This document shows positions 55,113 through 64,000 of a DNA stretch of 64,000 nucleotides, in pieces; position 1 is the stretch's first letter; each line of letters starts with the position of its first letter. Made by a program: the position numbers and the translations under genes. The stretch is from JAIMBK01 sp040755975 (GTDB lineage: Bacteria > Bacillota > Desulfotomaculia > Desulfotomaculales > Nap2-2B), in contig JBFLZY010000002.1 of NCBI GenBank assembly GCA_040755975.1, forward strand, positions 1 through 64,000, in the 5' to 3' direction. A model generated the notes under the pieces. The model had not been told where the DNA came from, ran no database searches, and saw nothing but the letters and a program-made list of their open reading frames with translations.

Positions 55113-56380
55113 TCCTTGACGGCTTTGACGTAGCAATAATCGGAGCGGGCCTCTCTGGGCTGACGGCTGCCGCCAAAGCTGCCGAAGAGGGAAAAAAGGT
55201 GTTGGTGGTGGCCAAAGGGGCAGGGGTGGTGGAACTTTCCTCGGGCTGTATCGATCTCTGGGGCTACTGCCTGGACCGGCCGCACCAGGTGTGCCGGCGG
55301 CCCCTGGACGAGATTGCCAGTCTAGTGGCAGTCAACCCGGATCACCCGTACGCAAAGGTATGGGACGTGCTGGAGGAAAGCCTCGATTTTTTCCTGCGGG
55401 TGTGTTCTGAAAACGATTGCCCTTACCTTGAAAAGCGGGGAGGCAACTGGTTGCTGCCCACTGCCTTGGGCACAGTCCGGCCCACCTATCTGGCCCCCGC
55501 AACCATGGCGGTGGAGTCCCTCGAGTTGGCTAAAGGGATATTGGTGGTAGGTTTCCGTGAACTCAAGGATTTTTATCCCGAAGTGCTGGCGGCAAACCTG
55601 AAACGCAACCTTGAACTGAATCCCGGCTGTCGCCTGAGCGCCGCCATGGTCAGTGTAGGCGGGGGTGAGCTTACCCCCAACGCGTTGGCGAACCGCCTGG
55701 AGCAGCCGGAAGTGTTGACCGGGGTAATCAGCCAGGTAAAACCGCTTCTGTCGCCCGGCTATCTGGCGCTATTCCCGCCGGTGCTGGGGGAGCGCAGGAA
55801 TGCCAGGGTGGCCGGGGATCTGGCCGAAGGTCTGGAATGTCCGGCATATGAGGTGGCCAATATACCGCCGGCCCTACCCGGTCAGCGGTTATACCGGACC
55901 CTGCTGCACCATTTAAAAAACCTGGGGGTGGAGGTGATTATCGGTTCTCAAGTGACCGGGGCAGATATTTCCGGCCGGCGCTGCCTGGGGATAACTGCTG
56001 CGGGGGCCACCGGGACTTTGAAAATATCGGCCCGTACATTCGTGTTGGCCACCGGTTCCTTCCTTGGAGGCGGACTGGAAGCCGGACCGGGGCGGGTTTA
56101 TGAACCGGTTTTCAACCTGCCCGTGACGGCTGCCCGAGGAGAATGGTCGGAGAAGGATTTTTTATGCCTCGGGGGGCATCCCTTCAGCAGGTTCGGTATA
56201 GCGGTAAATGAACGGCTCCAGCCGTTGGACGGCCGGGGCCGGGTACTGGTAGAGAATTTGATGGTTACCGGCGCCAGCCTGGCCGGCTGCGACTACACGG
56301 TTGAAAAGTGTGGTAACGGGGTGGCGGTGGCCACGGGATACAAGGCCGGCAAGCTGGCGGCGGGGGAGGTGGTACGGTGA
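55109..56380 (+). CDS. glpB: Anaerobic glycerol-3-phosphate dehydrogenase subunit B
   Basis: The protein has 423 residues. It begins 'FDVAIIGAGLSGLTAAAKAA', an FAD/FMN-binding Rossmann fold, and ends with 'EKCGNGVAVATGYKAGKLA'. It is the second flavin subunit of GlpABC. The ATG overlaps the glpA stop and the stop overlaps the glpC GTG, so the three are translationally coupled. Confidence 0.93.
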   Translation: MILDGFDVAIIGAGLSGLTAAAKAAEEGKKVLVVAKGAGVVELSSGCIDLWGYCLDRPHQVCRRPLDEIASLVAVNPDHPYAKVWDVLEESLDFFLRVCSENDCPYLEKRGGNWLLPTALGTVRPTYLAPATMAVESLELAKGILVVGFRELKDFYPEVLAANLKRNLELNPGCRLSAAMVSVGGGELTPNALANRLEQPEVLTGVISQVKPLLSPGYLALFPPVLGERRNARVAGDLAEGLECPAYEVANIPPALPGQRLYRTLLHHLKNLGVEVIIGSQVTGADISGRRCLGITAAGATGTLKISARTFVLATGSFLGGGLEAGPGRVYEPVFNLPVTAARGEWSEKDFLCLGGHPFSRFGIAVNERLQPLDGRGRVLVENLMVTGASLAGCDYTVEKCGNGVAVATGYKAGKLAAGEVVR

Positions 56381-57669
56381 GTTGCGCCGATGAGCTTATG
56401 CTGGATAGCTGCATAAAATGTTCTATTTGTGTCGCCCACTGTCCCGTAGCCCGGGTTTCTGATCAGTTTGCGGGGCCAAAACAGAACGGTCCCGACCTGG
56501 AGCGCTTCAGGCTGGAGGGGCCGGATGCGGTTTCTTCCCAGGCGGTTTATTGTACAAACTGCAAGAATTGTGACGTGGCCTGTCCATCCGGTGTCAGCGT
56601 TTCGGCGATGATTTCCAGGGCTAAGGGGGAACTGGTGGCCCGGCAAGGGGCCGCCCTGCGGGATCGGTTGATGGCCAGGACGGAATTGCTGGGCAGAGCC
56701 AACCGCATATCACCGGCACTGGTAAACTGGTGCACGAAAAGCAAGCCCTTAAGACGGCTGGGTGAAAAAATATTCGGCATCAGCGCGGAAATGACCCTGC
56801 CCCGCTATGCCGAAAAGACTTTTTACGATCTGTATGCGCTAAAAAATCAGTTTTTTAAGGAGAATCTCTTCGGCGCAAAACACGCTGCTGTGGTCTATTT
56901 CCCCGGTTGTTACGTGATCTACAACCGCCCGGAAGCAGGTCTGGCGCTGATGGACGTTTTGGTCAGAAACGGCGTCCGGGTGCTGGTGGACAGATTAGAC
57001 TGCTGCGGTTTGCCCCTCATTTCCAATGGATTCTTGACCGAGGCTAGAAAGTGTGCCCAAAAGAATATTCAACAATTGGAGGGCTACTTTGTCCGCGGTT
57101 ACCAGGTAATAACGTCCTGCCCCAGCTGTAAACTGGTTTTGAAGAGGGAGTACAAGGAACTGTTCGGGTTAGGAAGTGCCGGCCTGTCAGGTGATCAGGT
57201 TGTTGATATTTTTGAATATCTGCAAACAATGGTCAGGCGCGGTAAGCTGGATAGAGGTTTTAATCCCCTGCCGATGCGGGTGGGTTACCATCAGCCCTGT
57301 CATTTAAAAGCGGGTGGGTATGGTGTGCCCTCCAAAGAGTTAATGGGATTAATTCCCGGGCTTCGGGTCGAGGACCTGGATTCCGGATGCTGCGGGCTTT
57401 CCGGGAACTACGGTTTCAAGCGGGAAAAGTACGCGAACAGTATGGCGATTGGCAGGGAGGTATTCCGGACGGTAAAAGAAATGGGGATAAAACATGTGGT
57501 GACCGAATGCGGAATCTGCCAGCTGCAAATCAACCACGGGACAGGAGCGGCGGTTTATCACCCTGTCGAGTTACTGGCGAAGGCATATGGGTATTGCGGT
57601 TATTCCCGTGCACAAAACTCAGGTATTCAATCCCGGAGGTGTGAAAATGTCTTTGAAAACGGCAAATGA
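56377..57669 (+). CDS. glpC: Anaerobic glycerol-3-phosphate dehydrogenase subunit C
   Basis: The protein has 430 residues. The N-terminus has two [4Fe-4S] motifs (CIKCSICVAHCP and CTNCKNCDVACP), and two CCG domains follow ('DRLDCCGLPL' and 'DSGCCGLSGNYGF'). It links GlpAB electrons to the membrane quinone pool. The frame runs 23 bases into the next gene (abfD). The last 25 residues look unrelated to GlpC and may be read-through made when abfD was joined on. Confidence 0.94.
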   Translation: MSCADELMLDSCIKCSICVAHCPVARVSDQFAGPKQNGPDLERFRLEGPDAVSSQAVYCTNCKNCDVACPSGVSVSAMISRAKGELVARQGAALRDRLMARTELLGRANRISPALVNWCTKSKPLRRLGEKIFGISAEMTLPRYAEKTFYDLYALKNQFFKENLFGAKHAAVVYFPGCYVIYNRPEAGLALMDVLVRNGVRVLVDRLDCCGLPLISNGFLTEARKCAQKNIQQLEGYFVRGYQVITSCPSCKLVLKREYKELFGLGSAGLSGDQVVDIFEYLQTMVRRGKLDRGFNPLPMRVGYHQPCHLKAGGYGVPSKELMGLIPGLRVEDLDSGCCGLSGNYGFKREKYANSMAIGREVFRTVKEMGIKHVVTECGICQLQINHGTGAAVYHPVELLAKAYGYCGYSRAQNSGIQSRRCENVFENGK

Positions 57670-59104
57670 ATACTTGCAAAGCCTGCGTAAAATGAAGACC
57701 AGAGTTTACCTTTTCGGGGAAATAATAGAGAATTTTGTAGACCACCCGATCATCCGCCCGTCAATTAACTCGGTGGCGAAGAGCTACGAACTGGCCCTGG
57801 ACGGGCGGTACAACGATCTCCTGACCGCCGCGCCCAGCCTTACCGGCGAAACCGTCAACCGCTTCACCCACCTGCACCAGAGCACGGACGACCTGGTGCG
57901 GAAGGTCAAGATGCTGCGCCTGATGGGCCAGAAGACGGCGGCCTGTTTCCAGCGCTGCGTGGGCATGGACGCCATCAACGCCGTTGACAGTGTTACCTTT
58001 GAGATGGACCAGAAGCTGGGCACCACCTATCACGAGCGCTTCCGCCGCTACGTGAGGTACGTCCAGGAAAACGACCTGGTGGTGGACGGGGCCATGACCG
58101 ATCCCAAGGGGGACAGGTCTTTGCGCCCCAGCCGGCAGGCCGACCCCGACCTTTACCTGCGCGTGGTCAAAGAGAATTCCGAAGGTATTGTTGTGCGGGG
58201 GGCCAAAGCCCACCAGACCGGAGCCGTCAACTCCCACGAAATTTGCGTTATGCCCACGATGGCCATGACCGAGGAGGACAGGGATTACGCGGTCTGCTTC
58301 GCCCTGCCCGCCGATGCCCCCGGTATATTTTACATCTACGGGCGGCAGTCCTGCGACACCAGGAAGCTGGAAGGATCCGAGATCGACGTGGGCAACGCCC
58401 GCTACGGGGGCCAGGAGGCCCTGGTCGTCTTTGACGACGTGTTCGTCCCCTGGGAGAGGGTCTTTATGTGCCGCGAGCACCAGTTTTCCGGAATTCTGGT
58501 GGAGCGCTTCGCCGCCTACCACCGCCAGAGCTACGGCGGCTGCAAGGTGGGGGTCGGCGATGTGCTCATCGGCGCGGCGGCCATGATGGCGGACTATAAC
58601 GGAACGGCCGGGGCGTCGCACATCAAGGACAAGATCATCGAGATGATCCACTTAAACGAAACCCTTTTTTGCTGCGGCATCGCCTGTTCCGCCCAGGGGC
58701 GCCGTACGCCGTCGGGGACCTACCTGGTGGACCTTTTGCTGGCCAACGTTTGCAAGCAGAACGTGACCCGCTACCCCTACGAGATAGCCCGCCTGGCCGA
58801 GGACATCGCCGGCGGGCTGATGGTCACCATGCCGTCGGAAAAGGACTTCCGCCACTCCGAGATCGGTCCCTACATCGAGAAATACTTAAAGGGCACGGCC
58901 TCTTATCCCACGGAGCACAGGATGAGGATGCTGCGCCTGGTGGAGAACCTCACCCTGGGCTGCGCCGCCGTGGGTTACCGCACCGAGTCCATGCACGGGG
59001 CCGGTTCGCCCCAGGCCCAGCGGATTATGATCTCCCGCCAGGCCAACCTGGACCACAAGAAGAAGCTGGCCAGGATCATCGCCGGGATTGAACCGGAGGA
59101 ATAA
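57647..59104 (+). CDS. abfD: 4-Hydroxybutyryl-CoA dehydratase / vinylacetyl-CoA isomerase
   Basis: The protein has 485 residues from ATG 57647 (GGAGGTG upstream); the open frame extends to 57587 without reason. It matches the Clostridium aminobutyricum enzyme residue for residue at the active site: cluster ligands Cys100, Cys104, His292 and Cys299, plus Glu257, Tyr296 and Lys300. Glu447 stands for Glu455. The FAD and [4Fe-4S] enzyme converts 4-hydroxybutyryl-CoA to crotonyl-CoA by a ketyl-radical route and is oxygen-sensitive. Crotonyl-CoA would feed the hydratase, dehydrogenase and thiolase at 31.7-36 kb. Location behind glpC is unusual. Confidence 0.95.
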   Translation: MSLKTANEYLQSLRKMKTRVYLFGEIIENFVDHPIIRPSINSVAKSYELALDGRYNDLLTAAPSLTGETVNRFTHLHQSTDDLVRKVKMLRLMGQKTAACFQRCVGMDAINAVDSVTFEMDQKLGTTYHERFRRYVRYVQENDLVVDGAMTDPKGDRSLRPSRQADPDLYLRVVKENSEGIVVRGAKAHQTGAVNSHEICVMPTMAMTEEDRDYAVCFALPADAPGIFYIYGRQSCDTRKLEGSEIDVGNARYGGQEALVVFDDVFVPWERVFMCREHQFSGILVERFAAYHRQSYGGCKVGVGDVLIGAAAMMADYNGTAGASHIKDKIIEMIHLNETLFCCGIACSAQGRRTPSGTYLVDLLLANVCKQNVTRYPYEIARLAEDIAGGLMVTMPSEKDFRHSEIGPYIEKYLKGTASYPTEHRMRMLRLVENLTLGCAAVGYRTESMHGAGSPQAQRIMISRQANLDHKKKLARIIAGIEPEE

Positions 59105-59268
59105 GCAATTGCTCGCGTGGGCGTTACTTTTTTAGGTTTTTAGAAAAAATGCCGGATGATTGTTGGCCCGGGAGGTTTCCTTAGGTTGCCTGCCGGGCAG
59201 TTTTTTACCGGCCCGCCCGGTTTTAATGAAATGAGGATTAAACGGCATGTTCGGAAGAGAAACGGATC
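59105..59268. other. Intergenic region between abfD and nadA
   Basis: No gene. A GC-rich stretch with a short CTGCC/GGCAG pairing followed by six T residues (about 59188-59206) may terminate the glp-abfD transcript, but the loop would be too small as drawn. Confidence 0.3.
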
Positions 59269-59298
59269 TTGACAGGTTTTGCTGGTGATTTGTAGAAT
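59269..59298 (+). promoter_or_regulatory. Promoter of nadABC
   Basis: TTGACA (59269-59274) and TAGAAT (59293-59298) are separated by 18 bases. The predicted transcription start falls at about 59304-59306, on top of the nadA ATG at 59305. Confidence 0.75.
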
Positions 59299-59304
59299 AG
59301 GCAC

Positions 59305-60246
59305 ATGAGCACGAGCACGAACATGACGGCAGGGCATGAACATTTTGCGCTGGTAAAGGAAATCGAAAAGTTAAAAAAAGATCGCCGGGCGATTATTTTA
59401 AGTCATTACTACCAGCGACCGGAAATCCAGGAAATTGCCGATTTTATCGGTGACTCGCTGGAGCTGTCCCGGCAGGCCGCCCAAACGGACGCGCGGGTGG
59501 TTGTTTTTTGCGGTGTTCATTTTATGGCGGAGAGCGCGGCCATCCTGTCCCCCGATAAAATCGTTCTCTTGCCGGAGGAAAACGCCGGCTGTCCGATGGC
59601 CGATATGATTACGGCCGTAGACTTGCAGCGCTGGAAGGAAAATTTCCCCCGCGCCACCGTTGTCTGTTACGTAAATACTTCGGCGGAGGTGAAGGCGGAA
59701 AGCGACGTGGCCTGCACGAGCGCAAACGCCGTGAAGGTCATCGGCTCCCTTCCGCCGGAGGAAACCGTTTTGTTTGTTCCGGATAAAAACCTGGGGAGCT
59801 ACGTCGCCCGCCAGACCGGCCGGAAAATGCACTTGTGGGAAGGTTTCTGCCGCACTCACGACCGGCTGACCGCCCAGGACCTCCTGGCGGCTAAAAGGGA
59901 GCATCCCGATGCCCTTGTCCTGGTTCATCCGGAGTGCCGCCCGGAAGTGATCGAAATGGCGGATGCGGTCGCCAGCACATCCGGGATTTTGCGGTTTGCC
60001 CGCGAAAGCGGGGTGAAGCGGTTTATCATCGGCACGGAGGTGGGGATTCTCCACCAGTTGTCCAGGCAGTGCCCGGGGAAAGAATTCTTCCCGGCCTCGC
60101 CGAAGATGGTCTGTCCGAACATGAAGGCCACCACGCTGGAGAAAGTTCACCGCTCGCTGGTCACTTTGGAGCCCCGGGTGACGGTGTCTCCGGACATCGG
60201 GGAAAAAGCGCTCCGGTCCCTTTCGAGAATGCTGGCCGTCGTTTAA
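59305..60246 (+). CDS. nadA: Quinolinate synthase
   Basis: The protein has 313 residues. Cluster-ligand cysteines correspond to Cys96 (NAGCPMAD), Cys182 (GFCRTHD) and Cys270 (MVCPNMK). 'AIILSHYYQRPEIQ' is the N-terminal signature. It condenses iminoaspartate with dihydroxyacetone phosphate to quinolinate. No ribosome binding site precedes ATG 59305 or the in-frame ATG 59323, and the promoter places transcription at the ATG, so the mRNA may be leaderless. First gene of nadA-nadB-nadC. Confidence 0.95.
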   Translation: MSTSTNMTAGHEHFALVKEIEKLKKDRRAIILSHYYQRPEIQEIADFIGDSLELSRQAAQTDARVVVFCGVHFMAESAAILSPDKIVLLPEENAGCPMADMITAVDLQRWKENFPRATVVCYVNTSAEVKAESDVACTSANAVKVIGSLPPEETVLFVPDKNLGSYVARQTGRKMHLWEGFCRTHDRLTAQDLLAAKREHPDALVLVHPECRPEVIEMADAVASTSGILRFARESGVKRFIIGTEVGILHQLSRQCPGKEFFPASPKMVCPNMKATTLEKVHRSLVTLEPRVTVSPDIGEKALRSLSRMLAVV

Positions 60247-60268
60247 GGGGCGTGAAGGAGGGGCTTTT

Positions 60269-61852
60269 TTGTCAAGAAGGTACCTGGTGAATTTCGACAC
60301 CCGGCAGCTGCCGCAGGAAGAGTGGGATTACGTTATTCTCGGCAGCGGCATTGCCGGGTTGTATACCGCTTATACGGCCGGCCGGCAGGGGGCCGGGGTG
60401 GTCGTGCTGACCAAGCACACGGTCCTGGACAGCAACACGGACAAGGCCCAGGGGGGGATTGCCGCCGCTCTGGGGAAAGACGACTCACCGCACCTGCACC
60501 TGGAAGATACCCTGAGCGCCGGGGCCGGTTTATGCGACGAGGAGGCCGTGCAGATCCTGGTTAACGAGGGCCCGCGCCGCGTTAAGGAGCTCATCGCCCT
60601 GGGCGCCCGCTTTGACTCCCGCAACGGGGAACTCAGCCTGGGACGGGAGGGGGCGCACAGCCGGCACCGCGTCCTGCACGCCGGCGGGGACGCGACGGGC
60701 GCCGAAATCCAGCGCATCTTAACGGAAAGAACGGCCGATCTTCCGTGCGTGAGCGTGCTGGAAAGCCATTTTGCAGTGGACTTGCTCGTCCGGGAAGGTG
60801 CCTGTTACGGCGTTCTCGTCTACGCCGTCGAAGAAAGGCGCCTGAAAGTTTTCTGGGGCCGGGCGGTTGTCCTGGCCACCGGAGGCCTGGGGCAGTTGTA
60901 CGAGCACACCACCAACCCGGCGGTGGCCACCGGAGACGGCGTCGCCATGGCTTACCGCGCCGGCGCGGAAGTCATGGACATGGAGTTCGTCCAGTTTCAC
61001 CCCACCGTATTGAACCTGCCTGGTGCGCCGCGCTTTTTAATCTCCGAGGCGGTCCGCGGCGAAGGGGGGGTATTGCGCAACTGCCGGGGGGAAAGGTTTA
61101 TGCCCCGCTATCACGAGCTTGCGGAGCTGGCCCCCCGCGACGTGGTGGTGCGGGCAATCCTGAAGGAAATGAACGAGACCGGGACGGAAACGGTTTTTCT
61201 GGACGTATCCCATCTTGACCAGGAAAAAGTGGCGGAGCGCTTCCCAACGATCTACCGGACATGCCGGGAGTGGGGGTTGAATCCCGCCAGCGAGCCCATT
61301 CCGGTGGCGCCGGCCGCCCACTACATGATGGGCGGGGTAAAAACGAACCTGCACGGGGAAACCGGTATTTCCGGCCTTTACGCCTGCGGCGAGGCGGCCT
61401 GTGCAGGGGTTCACGGCGCCAACCGCCTGGCCAGCAATTCGCTTCTCGACGGGCTTGTCTTCGGGAGGAGGATTGTTGATCACTCCCGGATCTGCCGGCG
61501 GAGGAGGAAGGTTGCTGCCGGCGAATTCGGCTGCAGCCGGCTGAAAGGCCCCGCGGACGTTGACTACGAAGAACTTCGCCGGTCCCTCCGGCGGGTTATG
61601 CAAACGTGCGTGGGCGCCGTGCGTGAGGAGGACGGATTGAGAGAGGCTTTTGCGTTTTTCCAAAAATGGGCGCGCCTGTTTGAGCATTCCGCAGATGGCT
61701 GGGATAAGATGGAAGTACACAACATGCTTGAAGTCGGCCGGTTGATTACCCAGGCCGCTCTCTTCCGCCCGGAAAGCAGAGGCGGGCATTACCGCCTGGA
61801 TTACCCGGAACCCGTCCGGGAATGGCAAAAGCATATCCTTTTCAAAGAGTGA
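60269..61852 (+). CDS. nadB: L-aspartate oxidase
   Basis: The protein has 527 residues from TTG 60269, with AAGGAGG 8 bases upstream. FAD-binding 'YVILGSGIAGLYTAYTAG', 'DKAQGGIAAAL', 'HSRHRVLHAGGDATG' and 'GEAACAGVHGANRLASNSLL' are diagnostic. It oxidises aspartate to iminoaspartate; in anaerobes fumarate is the likely electron acceptor. It is 22 bases after nadA. Confidence 0.96.
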   Translation: MSRRYLVNFDTRQLPQEEWDYVILGSGIAGLYTAYTAGRQGAGVVVLTKHTVLDSNTDKAQGGIAAALGKDDSPHLHLEDTLSAGAGLCDEEAVQILVNEGPRRVKELIALGARFDSRNGELSLGREGAHSRHRVLHAGGDATGAEIQRILTERTADLPCVSVLESHFAVDLLVREGACYGVLVYAVEERRLKVFWGRAVVLATGGLGQLYEHTTNPAVATGDGVAMAYRAGAEVMDMEFVQFHPTVLNLPGAPRFLISEAVRGEGGVLRNCRGERFMPRYHELAELAPRDVVVRAILKEMNETGTETVFLDVSHLDQEKVAERFPTIYRTCREWGLNPASEPIPVAPAAHYMMGGVKTNLHGETGISGLYACGEAACAGVHGANRLASNSLLDGLVFGRRIVDHSRICRRRRKVAAGEFGCSRLKGPADVDYEELRRSLRRVMQTCVGAVREEDGLREAFAFFQKWARLFEHSADGWDKMEVHNMLEVGRLITQAALFRPESRGGHYRLDYPEPVREWQKHILFKE

Positions 61853-61874
61853 AAAGAACGGAGAGATTTTTTCC

Positions 61875-62711
61875 GTGCTGCCCGACATGGCCGCCGTTTA
61901 TCAAACAGCGGAGCTTGCCTTAAGAGAAGATGTGGGTTCGGGAGACGTAACCACCAACAGTATTATTTCCCCCGATCTCAACGTCGCTGCGTTAATCATC
62001 GCCAAAGAAGAGGGGGTTGCCGCCGGTCTTCCCGTTGCCGAAGCCGTTTTCCGGCTCCTCGACGGCGCTATTTCTTTTTCTTCCCGGGTCCGGGAAGGCG
62101 AGCAGGTTAAAGAAGGGCAGGCGCTGGCGAGCGTAAGCGGAAGAGCCCGGGCGATCTTAACGGGCGAGCGGGTAGCCTTGAATTTCTTGCAGAGACTTTG
62201 CGGGATTGCCACCTATACCCGGCGCCTTGTCCGCCTGCTGGATGGATATCCGGTCAAAATCGTGGATACGCGAAAAACAACGCCCGGACTGCGCCTTTTG
62301 GAAAAGTACGCCGTGCGCGTGGGCGGGGGGAAAAATCACCGCTTCGGCCTTTACGACGCGGTTTTAATCAAGGACAACCACTTGAAGGTAGCCGGGAGCA
62401 TCGCGCGGGCGGTGCAGCTGGCGCGGGCGTCCGTTCCGTTGACCATGAAAATCGAAGTAGAAACCGAAAATCTGGATCAGGTGGAGGAGGCCCTGGCTGC
62501 CGGGGCGGACATCATCATGCTTGACAACATGGAGCCGGAGGCCATGCGCGAAGCCGTGAGCCTGGTGGCCGGGCGGGCCCTGCTGGAAGCCTCGGGCGGG
62601 ATCAACGAGAAAAACATCCTCGCCGTCGCCCGGTCGGGGGTTGATTTTATCTCTGTAGGCGCGCTTACCCATTCCGCGCCGGCGCTGGACATCAGCCTGG
62701 AGATCGTCTGA
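61875..62711 (+). CDS. nadC: Nicotinate-nucleotide pyrophosphorylase (carboxylating)
   Basis: The protein has 278 residues from GTG 61875. 'ALREDVGSGDVTTNSI', 'ERVALNFLQRLCGIATYT', 'KIVDTRKTTPGLR' and 'HRFGLYDAVLIKDNH' are family signatures. It converts quinolinate and PRPP to nicotinate mononucleotide. It closes the de novo NAD operon. Confidence 0.96.
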   Translation: MLPDMAAVYQTAELALREDVGSGDVTTNSIISPDLNVAALIIAKEEGVAAGLPVAEAVFRLLDGAISFSSRVREGEQVKEGQALASVSGRARAILTGERVALNFLQRLCGIATYTRRLVRLLDGYPVKIVDTRKTTPGLRLLEKYAVRVGGGKNHRFGLYDAVLIKDNHLKVAGSIARAVQLARASVPLTMKIEVETENLDQVEEALAAGADIIMLDNMEPEAMREAVSLVAGRALLEASGGINEKNILAVARSGVDFISVGALTHSAPALDISLEIV

Positions 62712-62829
62712 GGGGTTGGGCGCGGGTCCGGGTTGCCGTTGGTTTGGGGGGCAATGCTCCGGCGGGAAAATACTCGAAAAGAATACGCCGTTTTGATCGG
62801 GATTAAGCTGATCAGCCAAGGTTCTGTGG

Positions 62830-62869
62830 AAAAAAGCTTCTGGTGTTTCGCGGCCCGGTAGCTTTTTTT
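62830..62869. terminator. Putative terminator of nadABC
   Basis: AAAAAAGCT (62830-62838) pairs with AGCTTTTTT (62861-62869) around a 22-base loop that can pair further (CTGG/CCGG). The A and T runs make it potentially bidirectional. The rest of 62712-63041 holds no gene. Confidence 0.5.
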
Positions 62870-63041
62870 CTTATATTTTTTGATGCCTTTATGCAGTTGA
62901 AGTAAAAAACGTTTTGTCCCCTGGTTTTTCCGTGTGCCAAAGTTTTCCGCAGCGTTTCTGATTTAAGGTGATTTTTTGCAGGAAAAGTGCAAATTTTGTC
63001 GAATCTTGTAAAAAATTATTTCCAAAAGGAGGGAGAAATTC

Positions 63042-64000
63042 GTGCTGTTTGCAAACAAAAACGGCGGAAACTTAAAACGTTCTGCCGGCGCTCCCGGAGA
63101 GGCGGCCTTAAACGCCGCCTGCCTGGCCTTCACCCTTGCCCATACCGAGCTTTTGGCCCTGCAGACAAGGCACCAGATCGATAAGGTGGCTTCCCTGGCC
63201 GCAAGCCTGGCGGCAACGTCCGAGCAGATGGCGGCGATGAGTCAGGAGGGTGCGTCTTCTCTGGGCGTGGTTACCGATACGCATGCGGAACTGCAGAAAC
63301 AGTTCGGGGCGAACAAGGAGGAAATCGAAAAGGCAAGAGGTTATTTCGAGCGCGGCCGGGAAGGTTTTGCCGAAGTGATCCGGGTTACCAGGGAGGTAAC
63401 GCAAAAACTCTCCGAAATTGAGAATCTTGGTCAGCAGATTACCGATATCGCCGAGCAAACAAACCTTCTTTCGCTGAATGCAGCAATCGAAGCGGCCCGC
63501 GCCGGAGAGCACGGCAGGGGCTTTGCGGTCGTCGCGGAAGAAGTGCGCAGGCTGGCTGCCGGGGCAAAGGAAGCCGTGAAGACGGTGAAAAAGGTTTCGG
63601 CGGAAATCCAGGAAGGGGTGGCGAGAGAGGCGCAAATTGCGACGGAAACCGGAAAGATGCTGGACAGCTTTTCGGCGATGAACGAAGGCAACCTGGAAGC
63701 TTTGCGCGTGAGCATGGAGCAGCTCAGTAACGCCGGCCGGTCGGTGAGTGAGGTCTATTCCGCAATGGAACAGCAGGCAAGCGCTGCGGATTCACTGGCC
63801 AAAACAAGCGAAGAGCTTTCGAGCACGGCCAATTTCGGAGAAAGGGTGGCGGCAAAAGTTTTTGATCTTCTGGGGGCGCTTTACGAAGAATCCGCGCAGA
63901 AGGGGAAGGCGCAAGACGGGGTTTCGATGGTGGGCACCTTCGCGGCGCGCCTTACCGACCATGCCGATTTCCTGCGGGGCGTGACGGCCGGTGCGGGGAC
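63042..64000 (+). CDS. Soluble methyl-accepting chemotaxis-type protein (partial, runs off the window)
   Basis: From GTG 63042 (AGGAGGGAG upstream) the frame stays open for 319 codons to the window end. Residues about 50-270 form a chemoreceptor signalling domain with the conserved tip '[20 protein letters not shown]' near 145. There is no membrane segment or HAMP, so the receptor is cytoplasmic. The last residues ('[17 protein letters not shown]') resemble the start of a C-terminal sensing module such as a zinc-binding CZB-like domain, which is only a guess from the His. Confidence 0.85.
   Translation, partial: MLFANKNGGNLKRSAGAPGEAALNAACLAFTLAHTELLALQTRHQIDKVASLAASLAATSEQMAAMSQEGASSLGVVTDTHAELQKQFGANKEEIEKARGYFERGREGFAEVIRVTREVTQKLSEIENLGQQITDIAEQTNLLSLNAAIEAARAGEHGRGFAVVAEEVRRLAAGAKEAVKTVKKVSAEIQEGVAREAQIATETGKMLDSFSAMNEGNLEALRVSMEQLSNAGRSVSEVYSAMEQQASAADSLAKTSEELSSTANFGERVAAKVFDLLGALYEESAQKGKAQDGVSMVGTFAARLTDHADFLRGVTAGAG

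Noticed and set aside
62967..62980. A sigma-54-like GG...GC element upstream of the chemoreceptor at 63042
   Set aside because: The distance between GG and GC is 9 bases, not the required 10, and no activator palindrome lies nearby.

Overview
The window looks like a chromosomal piece of an anaerobic, motile, spore-forming-lineage Firmicute close to the Desulfotomaculum/Pelotomaculum group. This is inferred from gene content: TrmK-Nif3 pair, DUF2225 protein, glycerol-3-phosphate dehydrogenase of the anaerobic GlpABC type, oxygen-sensitive 4-hydroxybutyryl-CoA dehydratases, many ferredoxin-type proteins, frequent TTG/GTG starts and strong GGAGG ribosome binding sites. No ribosomal RNA gene or CRISPR array is present, so the species cannot be named.

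Layout. 0-6.6 kb: housekeeping and hypothetical genes (cNMP-binding/DUF2225 protein, FliK-like and FlhB-like pair, MNT nucleotidyltransferase, Cys-cluster protein, metallo-beta-lactamase-fold hydrolase, two unrecognised proteins). 6.6-12 kb: a tRNA locus (Asn, CAT-anticodon, Glu, Val) split by a 4.5-kb segment. The segment is bracketed by a 44-bp direct repeat of the 5' half of the CAT tRNA. It holds a dead tyrosine-recombinase fragment, a FIST sensor protein and a PAS-GGDEF-HD-GYP cyclic-di-GMP enzyme, and looks like a decayed integrative element. 12-13.5 kb: nitroreductase, and an antitoxin beside a truncated MazF. 13.5-24 kb (minus strand): malQ, treZ, a GH57 enzyme and treY, which together convert alpha-glucan to trehalose. 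24.5-27.1 kb: trmK, nif3-like, trxA.

27.3-51 kb: a large catabolic region. A PrpR-type sigma-54 activator sits between two near-consensus -24/-12 promoters, each with TTTCA-N3-TGAAA palindromes upstream. The promoters lead into an acyl-CoA ligase and into a complete short-chain beta-oxidation set (3-hydroxyacyl-CoA dehydrogenase, acyl-CoA dehydrogenase, thiolase, enoyl-CoA hydratase) plus an esterase. A Liv-type ABC transporter follows, with a second acyl-CoA ligase inside it and a chemoreceptor behind it. Next comes a cassette headed by a divergent 4-hydroxybutyryl-CoA dehydratase paralogue with DUF362, nitroreductase and two ferredoxin-like proteins. This cassette is the best candidate for an undescribed system.

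51-59 kb: a monoglyceride-lipase-like hydrolase, glpK, glpA, glpB, glpC and a canonical abfD, tightly packed or overlapping. Together with the preceding genes this suggests use of an ester, glyceride or C4 hydroxy acid: hydrolysis, CoA activation, dehydration to crotonyl-CoA, beta-oxidation to acetyl-CoA, and glycerol to dihydroxyacetone phosphate. 59-62.7 kb: nadA-nadB-nadC from a strong promoter that leaves almost no 5' leader. 63-64 kb: the start of a soluble chemoreceptor that runs off the window.
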